Of a stretch of 8,370 nt of DNA, positions 1-6,103 are shown in pieces. Under the pieces are notes generated by a model that was not told the DNA's origin, did not search any database, and worked only from the letters and a program-made list of their open reading frames with translations. The first letter of the stretch is position 1. The number at the start of each line of letters is the position of its first letter. The DNA comes from Alphaproteobacteria bacterium (lineage in GTDB: Bacteria; Pseudomonadota; Alphaproteobacteria; Rhodobacterales; Rhodobacteraceae), in contig RFGD01000172.1 in NCBI GenBank assembly GCA_003696705.1, positions 1 through 8,370 on the forward strand. Direction: 5' to 3'. A program made the translations under genes and the position numbers.

Positions 1-152
1 TGGCGGGCCGTCAGACCCAGCCCGCCGCTTGCGTTTTCGGCGTTGACCACGATGAAGTCGAGCTTCCACGCCTCGCGCAGGAGGGGAAGCCGCCGAATGA
101 CCTCGGACCGCGCAGCGCGGCCCACGACATCGCCAAGGAACAACAGTCTCAT
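1..152 (-). CDS. YmdB/TIGR00282-family metallophosphoesterase, N-terminal part (3' end cut by window edge)
   Basis: The first 50 residues of a minus-strand gene are present and the rest lies beyond the left edge. The start MRLLFLGDVVGRA and the later VVNAENASGG are the hallmark N-terminus of the YmdB (TIGR00282) family of dinuclear-metal phosphoesterases. In characterised members these enzymes hydrolyse 2',3'-cyclic nucleotides in the cytoplasm. Residues known in the family to bind metal are visible at the expected places: Asp8, Glu39 and Asn40. The ATG at 152-150 was chosen because the family begins exactly at this M-R-hydrophobic-GD motif, and an AGGG lies about seven bases upstream. It is about 100 bases downstream of the aldo/keto reductase gene on the same strand, with a possible hairpin between them. 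The later histidine ligands cannot be checked. The family call is confident; the physiological role is unknown. Confidence 0.88.
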   Translation of the reverse strand, partial: MRLLFLGDVVGRAARSEVIRRLPLLREAWKLDFIVVNAENASGGLGLTAR

Positions 153-212
153 GCTTCCGCCCTACGCGGCGCCAACGCGAAGGGCAAGCCCCGGCTGGCC
201 CGAACCCCCCGG

Positions 213-238
213 CCGTCCCTTCCCCAGGGGGAAGACGG
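213..238 (-). terminator. Possible hairpin terminator after the aldo/keto reductase gene
   Basis: An inverted repeat lies 15 bases beyond the reductase stop codon. Its stem is CCGT plus CTTCCC against GGGAAG plus ACGG, with a two-base bulge and a four-base loop. No T-run follows on the minus strand, so it would be at best a weak or Rho-assisted terminator. It sits in the roughly 100-base gap before the ymdB-like gene. Confidence 0.35.
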
Positions 239-252
239 TCAGGGGGCTTGGG

Positions 253-1293
253 TCAGTAGGGCATGGGGTGCGCACGGTGGGCCTTGTCGATCTCGGCCAG
301 GACCTCGGCCGAAAGCTCGACATCGACCGCGCCGATGGCCGTCTTCAGCTGCTCGAGACTGCGCGCGCCGAAGATGGGCACGACAGGGAAGGGGCGCGTG
401 CGAAGCCACGACAGCGCAAGATGGACGGGATCCAGCCCATGGCGGGCCGCGATGTCGAGATAGGCCTCGACGGCCGGGCCCACCCGCTCGGTCATGCGCC
501 CGCCCAGCGTCGGGTTCACCGAGGCACGCGAACCCGGCGGCACCGCGCCGCCCCGATACTTGCCCGTCAGAAGTCCCGCCGCCAGGGGCGAGAAGGCCAG
601 AAGCGTGACATCCTCGTTCACCGCAAGTTCGGCCAGGTCGGTGTCGAACAGTCGGCAGAGAAGCGAATACTCGTTCTGGATCGAGGCGACGCGCGGGCCC
701 TTGCCGGCATCGGCCGCGCCAAGCCACATCGCCGTGCCCCAGGCGGACTCGTTCGACAGGCCGAAGGCCCGGATCTTGCCTTCGTCGACCAGCCGTTGCA
801 TCTCGCCCAGGACATCCTCGACATGCGCAATCGTCTCGGCCCGGTTCTGGCCGGAGGGGTCGTAGGTCCAGTTCTGGCGGAAATGATACGAGCCGCGGTT
901 GGGCCAGTGCAGCTGATAAAGGTCGATCCAGTCCGTGCGCAGCCGCCGCAACGACCCCTCGACCGCCTCGCGCACGGCGGCAGCGTCCACCGGCCGGCCC
1001 GGGCGGACAAGCCGACCTGCCCCCGTGACCTTCGTCGCGAGGACGACATCGGACCGGCGGCCGGTGCGCGCAAACCAGTTGCCGATGATCTCCTCCGTCC
1101 GCCCTACGGTCTTCGGCGAGGTCGGGTTGACGGGATACATCTCGGCGGTGTCGATGAAATCGATGCCGTGGTCGAGGGCCATGTCGATCTGGGCATGGCC
1201 CTCGGCCTCGGTGTTCTGCGACCCCCAGGTCATCGACCCGAGGCAAAGTTCGGACACCTCTATCCCGGTTCGCCCGAGTTTCCTGCGCCGCAT
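253..1293 (-). CDS. Aldo/keto reductase, Tas-like
   Basis: This 346-residue protein is a full-length NAD(P)H-dependent aldo/keto reductase with a TIM-barrel fold. It would reduce aldehydes or ketones in the cytoplasm. The classic catalytic tetrad is visible: Asp48 and Tyr53 in FIDTAEMYP, Lys88 in LATKV, and His129 in LYQLHWP. Other family signs are the N-terminal LGRTGIEVSELCLGSMTWG (residues 6-24), the GKIRAFGLSNE strand (about 177-187) and the C-terminal cofactor-binding stretch near VVPIFGARSLEQL. Length and motifs such as SMTWGSQN, AEMYPV and IQNEYSLL resemble E. coli Tas, a reductase of unsettled physiological substrate. The ATG at 1293-1291 has a strong AGGAGAAGGAG ribosome-binding site about six bases upstream. 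The dsrE-like gene lies upstream on the same strand, 136 bases away with a palindrome between, so co-transcription is uncertain. The family is certain; the substrate is unknown. Confidence 0.93.
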   Translation of the reverse strand: MRRRKLGRTGIEVSELCLGSMTWGSQNTEAEGHAQIDMALDHGIDFIDTAEMYPVNPTSPKTVGRTEEIIGNWFARTGRRSDVVLATKVTGAGRLVRPGRPVDAAAVREAVEGSLRRLRTDWIDLYQLHWPNRGSYHFRQNWTYDPSGQNRAETIAHVEDVLGEMQRLVDEGKIRAFGLSNESAWGTAMWLGAADAGKGPRVASIQNEYSLLCRLFDTDLAELAVNEDVTLLAFSPLAAGLLTGKYRGGAVPPGSRASVNPTLGGRMTERVGPAVEAYLDIAARHGLDPVHLALSWLRTRPFPVVPIFGARSLEQLKTAIGAVDVELSAEVLAEIDKAHRAHPMPY

Positions 1294-1362
1294 CGGTCGC
1301 TCCTTCTCCTGCTGTTGCCGCTGTTCAGGCGAGGCCTATCAGCGGAGCGGCGCGGACAAAAG

Positions 1363-1376
1363 GCCGGAATTCCGGC
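1363..1376 (-). terminator. Palindrome with T-rich tail, probable terminator of the dsrE-like gene
   Basis: A perfect 14-base palindrome, GCCGGAATTCCGGC, can fold into a five-pair stem with an AATT loop. On the minus strand it is followed directly by CTTTTGT. It lies about 54 bases past the dsrE-like stop codon and about 70 bases before the reductase start. The short stem and modest T-run make it a plausible but not strong intrinsic terminator. Confidence 0.4.
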
Positions 1377-1429
1377 GGGTCCGGGCAATGGCTCGGGCGG
1401 TCGTGCGGGCGATGCGGCGCTGCCCCGGC

Positions 1430-1879
1430 TCAGGGCCGGACGTAGGCGTAGCCCTGTTCCTGCAACTCGATCAGGCGGACGACACCGGACGGGACGACCT
1501 GTGCCTCGTCCATGACCTTGATCTCGTGCCCGACCTTTTTCGACATGTTGTGAATGGTGTTGCCGCAGGCCGAGAAGGACAGGTTGTCGAGCGCCAGGGA
1601 CATGGCCGAGATCCGATCCTCCACCGGGCTCTTGCCGGGGATGAACATGGTAAGGCCCGGGCCGTAGGCGACGACCTCGATCACGACCTCGTCGCCCTGG
1701 GATTCGTAGTATTTCTTGACATTGGCGACGTTGTTCAGGGCCAGGTTCATCACCTTCGGGTCGTTCTGGTCGACGTGAATCGCGACGTGGTGGACCTTGC
1801 CGGCGGCCAGGGCGGCGCCGGCTGACAGGGCAAGCGCGGCGGCGACCGTTGCAAGACCCGTGGCTTTTGCAGGTTTCAT
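1430..1879 (-). CDS. Exported DsrE-family protein (periplasmic, single-cysteine)
   Basis: The protein has 149 residues. The start at 1879-1877 was chosen over an in-frame upstream ATG (1975) because it has a strong GGAGGAGGAG ribosome-binding site and opens a clean signal peptide: lysines at 2 and 5, a hydrophobic core at about 9-24, and a likely cleavage after Ala26 in AGAALAA. The mature part begins KVHHVAIHVDQND and fits the DsrE/DsrF-like fold (COG1416-type). The conserved FSACGNT motif contains Cys105, the only cysteine in the mature protein. In sulfur oxidisers, cytoplasmic DsrE relatives carry sulfane sulfur on such a cysteine. For exported members the role is unproven, and a sulfur-handling function here is inference. 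The promoter side carries an AT-rich dyad, which suggests control by a repressor. The downstream neighbour is a reductase of unknown substrate. Confidence 0.85.
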   Translation of the reverse strand: MKPAKATGLATVAAALALSAGAALAAGKVHHVAIHVDQNDPKVMNLALNNVANVKKYYESQGDEVVIEVVAYGPGLTMFIPGKSPVEDRISAMSLALDNLSFSACGNTIHNMSKKVGHEIKVMDEAQVVPSGVVRLIELQEQGYAYVRP

Positions 1880-1898
1880 GTTTGCTCCTCCTCCCTTC

Positions 1899-1927
1899 AA
1901 GAAACTCGGAATATATTCGAATTTCTT
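1899..1927. promoter_or_regulatory. AT-rich imperfect inverted repeat, candidate operator of the dsrE-like gene
   Basis: The arms AAGAAACTCG and CGAATTTCTT match as an inverted repeat with one mismatch across a nine-base spacer. The core also contains two short palindromes, GAATATATTC (1909-1918) and ATTCGAAT (1915-1922). The site starts 20 bases upstream of the dsrE-like start codon in an otherwise GC-rich region, where a repressor would overlap the promoter. AT-rich dyads of this kind are typical of ArsR-type repressors, including the sulfide-responsive BigR/SqrR group. I did not find an exact ATTC-N8-GAAT pattern, so the regulator is not identified. Confidence 0.5.
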
Positions 1928-1961
1928 GTTTTGTGGGAAATTTCCTGCGCGGCCGCGCCGT

Positions 1962-1992
1962 TTGATTGCGAACATTTAGTGAACATTGTAAT
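1962..1992 (+). promoter_or_regulatory. Possible sigma-70-type promoter of the imuA-like gene overlapping the LexA box
   Basis: A TTGATT at 1962-1967 and a TTGTAA or TGTAAT at 1986-1992 are spaced by 18-19 bases and flank the LexA box, the usual layout for LexA repression. Transcription would then begin close to base 1999, almost at the ATG at 2001. That would fit a near-leaderless mRNA and the lack of a Shine-Dalgarno sequence there. The match to consensus is only fair. Confidence 0.4.
1970..1984 (+). promoter_or_regulatory. LexA (SOS) box, GAAC-N7-GAAC
   Basis: The sequence GAACATTTAGTGAAC is an exact GAAC-N7-GAAC direct repeat. This is the complement of the GTTC-N7-GTTC box known for LexA in Alphaproteobacteria. 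The repeat unit extends to seven bases, GAACATT at 1970-1976 and again at 1981-1987, with an 11-base period. It ends 16 bases before the start codon of the imuA-like gene, which belongs to a family usually under SOS control, so site and target agree. The divergent dsrE-like start is 91 bases away on the other side. Confidence 0.82.
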
Positions 1993-2000
1993 CTGCCGCC

Positions 2001-2666
2001 ATGACCTCGCGACTCGAGAACTTGCGCCGCGGCCTCTTGCCGGCCCGGTCGCCGGGGCCCGCAGTGGCGCTTCTGGGTCCCGGGATCAGCCTTCGGCCCG
2101 GCCGCGTCCACGAGGCCACGGGCCCCGCGCGGCGCAGCTTTGCGCTTCTGGCCGCCCGGGCGACCGAGGGGCCTGTCCTGTGGATCCAGCCGGCATGGAC
2201 AGCCGAACGACTGAACCCGGACGGGTTTCACGCCCTGGCGGCGCCGGGACGTTTCCTGTTCGCCTGGCCGCGCCGCGCCGAAGACGCCCTCTGGACGATG
2301 GAAGAGGCGTTGCGCTCGGGGCTTGTCCCGCTGGTGATCGCCGACCTTCAGGCCCCGCCGCCGCTCACGCCCGTTCGCCGATTGCAACTGGCGGCCGAAG
2401 CCGGAAGCAAGGCGGGCGGGCCGCCGCTCGGCCTTCTTCTTGTGCCGGGCGACGGGGGGGCGGCCGGCGTCGAAAGCCGCTGGCACATGACCCCGGCCCA
2501 TACGGCCGAGGCGACCGCATGGCGGCTCGAGCGTCGCCGCGCACGCCTCGACCCGCCCGGCACCTGGCTGGTGCGCCGCGAGCGCCAGCGGTTTCGGGCG
2601 CAGCGCCTGGCGGCCCCGGCCGAGACACCGCCCGCCGCCCCTTCGCCGGCTCCCGTCCCCGGCTAG
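2001..2666 (+). CDS. imuA: ImuA-like SOS mutagenesis protein (RecA-fold, standalone)
   Basis: This 221-residue protein resembles ImuA, the RecA-related partner of ImuB and DnaE2 in the damage-induced translesion mutasome of Alphaproteobacteria. Family-type segments are GRVHEATGP (34-42), VLWIQPAW (59-66), the stretch AEDALWTMEEALRSG (93-107) followed by a VIADL strand, and LTPVRRLQLAAEAG (122-135). There is no canonical Walker A loop: the position corresponding to it reads HEATGPARRSF. The C-terminus is Pro/Ala-rich (about 205-221) and probably disordered. The ATG at 2001 has no clear ribosome-binding site but lies just after a LexA box and a possible promoter. imuB and dnaE2 do not follow; the next gene is an unrelated transporter, 181 bases on. 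The family call rests on motif recall, and the role of a lone copy is inferred. Confidence 0.75.
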   Translation: MTSRLENLRRGLLPARSPGPAVALLGPGISLRPGRVHEATGPARRSFALLAARATEGPVLWIQPAWTAERLNPDGFHALAAPGRFLFAWPRRAEDALWTMEEALRSGLVPLVIADLQAPPPLTPVRRLQLAAEAGSKAGGPPLGLLLVPGDGGAAGVESRWHMTPAHTAEATAWRLERRRARLDPPGTWLVRRERQRFRAQRLAAPAETPPAAPSPAPVPG

Positions 2667-2847
2667 GCCGCGTGTCCCGCCCTGCCGCGCCGTCGCACGT
2701 CACAAATCCGCTCACGGACACGAAAACGTCATTCGATGTCGAAAGATGGCGCGCACCTGCCGCCAGAACTGCCAGCCTTGCACCGGCGCCGACCGGACAC
2801 CCGGGCTGCGCGCCCTCGTGCCGACTGTCACCCCGGAAGCGGTCCCC

Positions 2848-4089
2848 ATGCGCCTTCTCATCTCTTTCGCGGCCCTCTTCCTTTCGGTGGTCTTCCTGCA
2901 ACTCGGCTCGGGCGGCGTGGCGCCGCTCGACGCCATTTCGGGCCTTGCGCTCGACTTCACCCGCGCCGAGGTCGGTCTTCTCGGCTCGGCCCATTTCCTT
3001 GGATTCTTCGTCGGTTGCTGGTGGGCCCCCCGGGTCATGGGCACCGTCGGGCATTCGCGCGCCTTTGCCTCGTTCACGGCACTCGGCACGATCGGCATCC
3101 TTTCGCACATGATCCTTGTCGACCCGGTCGCCTGGATGGTGATGCGCGTCATGAGCGGCATGTGCATCGCCGGCTCGTACACCGTGGTCGAGGCCTGGCT
3201 CCAGGGGAAGGTGACGAACGATGTCCGCGGACGGACCATGGGCATCTATCGTGTCGTCGACATCGCCGGATCGCTTGGCGCACAGCTCCTGATCGCCGTG
3301 CTCTCGCCGGCCCATTACGTCTCCTACAACCTTCTGGCGCTTCTTTGCACCGCCGCGCTTCTGCCGATCGCCCTGACGCGCGCAAGCCCGCCGGCCACTT
3401 CGGCCGCGCCCCGGCTCGACCCGCGCCTGGCCTGGGCGCGCTCGCCGCTGGCCACGGTGGGGGTGCTGACTTCGGGGCTGACGACCGCCTCGTTTCGCAT
3501 GGTGGGTCCGGTTTTCGGGCTCGACGTCGGCCTTCGGCAGGACCAGATCGCCTATTTCCTGGCAGCCTTCGTGCTTGGCGGCGCGCTGGCCCAGCTGCCG
3601 GTCGGCTGGGTCGCCGACAAGTGTGACCGCCGCGCCGTCCTCGTGGGTCTTTCGGTCGCCGCCATCGCGGCCTGCGCAACGACGGTCGCCCTTTCGGGGC
3701 GCGGCGACGGAGCGGTCATGCTGGCGGCCGGGATCTTCGGTTTCTCCACCTTCCCCATCTATTCGGTCGCCGCCGCGCATGCGCATGACTTCGCCAGCGC
3801 CGACGAGAGGGTCGAGCTCTCGGCCGCCCTTCTATTCGTCTACGCCGTCGGCGCCATTGCCGCGCCGACCGTCGCCGCGCGCCTGATCGACGCGTGGGGC
3901 CCATCGGCCATGTTCTGGATGATCTCGGTCGCCCATCTGGGGCTCATCATCTTCTCGGCAGTGCGGGCGGCGGTGCGCCCCTCTCCGGGGCCGCGCACCC
4001 GCTATGTCTATGCGCCGCGCACGTCACCGCTCATCGGGCGGCTCATGAAACGTCTTCGCACCAACGGCCGGCCGGAAGACCGGCCCTAG
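2848..4089 (+). CDS. MFS transporter, YcaD-like
   Basis: This 413-residue inner-membrane protein has about twelve hydrophobic segments typical of the major facilitator superfamily. Examples are residues 2-20, 43-60, 73-91, 103-117, 138-153 and 157-176 in the first half, and 202-218, 234-252, 263-281, 288-306, 325-345 and 353-373 in the second. The signature loop GWVADKCDRR (253-262) lies in the second half. In the first half, YTVVEAWLQ (111-119) and VRGRTMGIYR (126-135) resemble YcaD-type transporters of unknown substrate. The C-terminal 40 residues are basic and cytoplasmic. The ATG at 2848 was preferred over an in-frame ATG at 2746 because the extra 34 residues are Cys- and Arg-rich and unlike an MFS N-terminus, and a GGAAG lies upstream. 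metG follows after 72 bases on the same strand. The substrate cannot be told from the sequence. Confidence 0.88.
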   Translation: MRLLISFAALFLSVVFLQLGSGGVAPLDAISGLALDFTRAEVGLLGSAHFLGFFVGCWWAPRVMGTVGHSRAFASFTALGTIGILSHMILVDPVAWMVMRVMSGMCIAGSYTVVEAWLQGKVTNDVRGRTMGIYRVVDIAGSLGAQLLIAVLSPAHYVSYNLLALLCTAALLPIALTRASPPATSAAPRLDPRLAWARSPLATVGVLTSGLTTASFRMVGPVFGLDVGLRQDQIAYFLAAFVLGGALAQLPVGWVADKCDRRAVLVGLSVAAIAACATTVALSGRGDGAVMLAAGIFGFSTFPIYSVAAAHAHDFASADERVELSAALLFVYAVGAIAAPTVAARLIDAWGPSAMFWMISVAHLGLIIFSAVRAAVRPSPGPRTRYVYAPRTSPLIGRLMKRLRTNGRPEDRP

Positions 4090-4161
4090 AACCCGGCCGG
4101 GCGTTGCGCTAAAGGGGGGCGACGCCCCGCCGGGCGCCGCTTCATCAGGACAGACAGGGCC

Positions 4162-5877
4162 ATGGCACGCACGCTCATCACCTCGGCAATTCCCTATATC
4201 AACGGGATCAAGCACCTCGGGAACCTTGTCGGCAGCCAGCTTCCGGCCGACCTTTACGCGCGCTACCTTCGCGCCCGTGGCGATGACGTGATGTTCATCT
4301 GTGCCACCGACGAGCACGGGACACCGGCCGAGCTTGCCGCGGCCAAGGCCGGCAAGCCCGTCGCCGAATACTGCGCCGAGATGCACGAGGTGCAGGCAGA
4401 GCTCGGCCGCGGTTTCCGCCTTTCCTTCGACCATTTCGGCCGGTCGTCCTCGGCCCGGAACCATCAGCTGACCCAGCATTTCGCCGTGCGCCTGTGGGAA
4501 CGCGGCTACATCGAGGAACGCACCGAGCGGCAGATGTATTCGCGCGCCGACAATCGCTTTCTGCCCGACCGCTACATCGAAGGCACCTGTCCGAACTGCG
4601 GCTACGAGAAGGCCCGCGGGGATCAGTGCGAGAACTGCACGAAACAGCTCGACCCGACCGATCTCATCAACCCGCGCTCGGCCATTTCGGGCTCGACCGA
4701 TCTCGAACTGCGCGAGACCAAGCACCTCTACCTTCTGCAATCGAAGCTTCGCGACGAGCTTGACCGCTGGATCGATTCGAAGACCGACTGGCCGGTGCTG
4801 ACGACCTCGATCGCGAAGAAGTGGCTGCACGAGGGCGAGGGGCTGAAGGATCGCGGCATCACGCGCGACCTTGGCTGGGGGGTGCCCGTGCAGTTCCCGG
4901 GCGCGCCCTGGTCGGGCATGGAAGGCAAGGTCTTCTACGTCTGGTTCGACGCGCCCATCGAATACATCGCCTGCACCGCGGAATGGGCCGACTTCCACGG
5001 CCTGGAAGAGCACGAATGGCGGCGCTGGTGGCGTTTGGACGAAGGGGCCGAGGATGTGCGCTACGTCCAGTTCATGGGCAAGGACAACGTCCCGTTCCAC
5101 ACCATCAGCTTCCCGGCGACCATCATCGGTTCGGGCGAGCCGTGGAAGCTGGTCGACTACATCAAGTCGTTCAACTACCTCAACTACGACGGCGGTCAGT
5201 TCTCGACCAGCCAGGGGCGCGGCGTCTTCATGGACCAGGCGCTCGAGATCCTGCCGGCGGACTACTGGCGCTGGTGGCTTCTGAGCCATGCCCCCGAGAA
5301 CTCGGACAGCGAATTCACCTGGGAGAATTTCCAGACGAGCGTGAACAAGGACCTTGCCGATGTCCTTGGCAATTTCGTCAGTCGCGTGACCAAGTTCTGC
5401 CGTGCGCGTTTCGGCGAGGTCGTGCCGGCCGGCGGCGAGTGGGGGGACACCGAGCGCGCGCTCGTCGCCGAGGTCGAACGCCGCGTCCGTCAGTATGAGG
5501 CGCACATGGACGCCATCGAGATCCGCAAGGCCGCGGCCGAATTGCGCGCCATCTGGGTGGCCGGGAACGAATACCTCCAGACGGCGGCGCCATGGGCCGT
5601 CTTCAAGACCGACCCCGACCGCGCCGCCGCCATCATCCGCCTGGCGCTCAACCTCGTGCGGCTCCATGCGATCCTGTCCGAGCCCTTTATCCCGGATGGC
5701 GCGGGCGCGCTGTTCACGGCCCTCAAGACCGACGCGAAGGCCTGGCCCGGCGACATTGCCGAAGCGCTCGGCGCGTTGCCCCCGGGACACGCCTTCGAAG
5801 TGCCGGATGTGCTCTATCGGAAGATCACCGACGAAGAGCGCGCCGCCTGGCAGGAGCGCTACGCCGGCAAACGCTGA
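4162..5877 (+). CDS. metG: Methionyl-tRNA synthetase
   Basis: This 571-residue class I synthetase charges tRNA-Met with methionine in the cytoplasm. The N-terminal Rossmann fold starts TSAIPYINGIKHLGN, with HLGN (18-21) as the HIGH signature, and contains ATDEHGTP (49-55 region). The connective-peptide knuckle has four cysteines, C143, C146, C156 and C159, in CPNCGY and CENC, so one zinc site is expected. FYVWFDAPIEYI (258-269) and FMGKDNVPFHT (304-314) form the active-site half. The KMSKS loop is replaced by QFSTSQGRG (346-354), so both lysines of the motif are absent. The anticodon-binding helical domain follows (about 383-520). There is no C-terminal Trbp111-like domain, which many MetRS lack. 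The ATG at 4162 is preceded by AGGA and AGGG stretches. A strong hairpin follows the stop, then tRNA-Leu. The MFS gene upstream may be in the same transcript. Confidence 0.97.
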   Translation: MARTLITSAIPYINGIKHLGNLVGSQLPADLYARYLRARGDDVMFICATDEHGTPAELAAAKAGKPVAEYCAEMHEVQAELGRGFRLSFDHFGRSSSARNHQLTQHFAVRLWERGYIEERTERQMYSRADNRFLPDRYIEGTCPNCGYEKARGDQCENCTKQLDPTDLINPRSAISGSTDLELRETKHLYLLQSKLRDELDRWIDSKTDWPVLTTSIAKKWLHEGEGLKDRGITRDLGWGVPVQFPGAPWSGMEGKVFYVWFDAPIEYIACTAEWADFHGLEEHEWRRWWRLDEGAEDVRYVQFMGKDNVPFHTISFPATIIGSGEPWKLVDYIKSFNYLNYDGGQFSTSQGRGVFMDQALEILPADYWRWWLLSHAPENSDSEFTWENFQTSVNKDLADVLGNFVSRVTKFCRARFGEVVPAGGEWGDTERALVAEVERRVRQYEAHMDAIEIRKAAAELRAIWVAGNEYLQTAAPWAVFKTDPDRAAAIIRLALNLVRLHAILSEPFIPDGAGALFTALKTDAKAWPGDIAEALGALPPGHAFEVPDVLYRKITDEERAAWQERYAGKR

Positions 5878-5901
5878 CTTTCCCGGCCGGCCGCTGCCGG
5901 C

Positions 5902-5936
5902 GCTTGCCAAGGCCGTTCGGCTGAGGCAAGCCCTTT
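5902..5936 (+). terminator. Hairpin after metG, terminator or tRNA-leader structure
   Basis: The arms GCTTGCC (5902-5908) and GGCAAGC (5925-5931) pair perfectly. An inner GCC/GGC stem closes a GTTC loop, and CCTTT follows. It lies 24 bases after the metG stop, as expected of an intrinsic terminator, though the T-run is short. It ends only a few bases before the mature 5' end of the tRNA gene, so it could instead shape the tRNA precursor. Confidence 0.6.
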
Positions 5937-5941
5937 CCGGG

Positions 5942-6027
<86 letters not shown>

Positions 6028-6036
6028 GGGCACCGC

Positions 6037-6060
6037 GCGGCCGCCAGGCTTCCGGGCCGC
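6037..6060. other. Inverted repeat between the convergent tRNA and glycosyltransferase genes
   Basis: GCGGCC (6037-6042) pairs with GGCCGC (6055-6060) across a 12-base loop, in the 76-base gap between the end of the tRNA and the convergent GT4 stop codon. It might stop transcription from either side, but there is no T-run on either strand, and such repeats are common in GC-rich DNA. Confidence 0.25.
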
Positions 6061-6103
6061 CCAGGGGGCGCGAGGGATCGGCGCAAGGTGCGTTGACGCG
6101 GCA

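Noticed and set aside
43..1515. A long plus-strand open frame opposite the aldo/keto reductase
   Set aside because: It is the antisense shadow of the reductase gene. The translation is Arg/Pro-rich with no recognisable motif, while the minus strand shows an intact catalytic tetrad.
1880..1975. N-terminal extension of the DsrE-like protein
   Set aside because: The added 32 residues would bury the signal peptide, and they run through the AT-rich operator-like region. The ATG at 1879 has a strong ribosome-binding site.
2732..2743. TTCGA-TG-TCGAA inverted repeat between the imuA-like and MFS genes
   Set aside because: It is short, lacks a nearby convincing promoter, and matches no known operator.
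2746..2847. N-terminal extension of the MFS protein from an upstream ATG
   Set aside because: The 34 added residues are polar and rich in Cys, Arg and Pro, with no match to MFS N-termini. The first membrane segment starts right after the ATG at 2848.
2365..3786. A 473-residue minus-strand open frame opposite the imuA-like and MFS genes
   Set aside because: It spans two well-supported plus-strand genes and the gap between them, has a composition rich in Arg, Asp and Gly, and matches no family I know.
4070..4085. GGCCGG-AAGA-CCGGCC hairpin at the end of the MFS gene
   Set aside because: It lies inside the coding sequence and has no T-run after it. Such GC-rich inverted repeats arise easily in this composition, so I do not call a terminator.
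4116..4128. GGGGC-GAC-GCCCC inverted repeat in the metG leader
   Set aside because: The stem is short with a three-base loop, there is no sign of a T-box or other riboswitch, and it may be chance in GC-rich DNA.
4024..5910. A 628-residue minus-strand open frame opposite metG
   Set aside because: It is longer than metG but is its antisense frame, kept open by GC-rich codon use. MetRS motifs on the plus strand are unmistakable.
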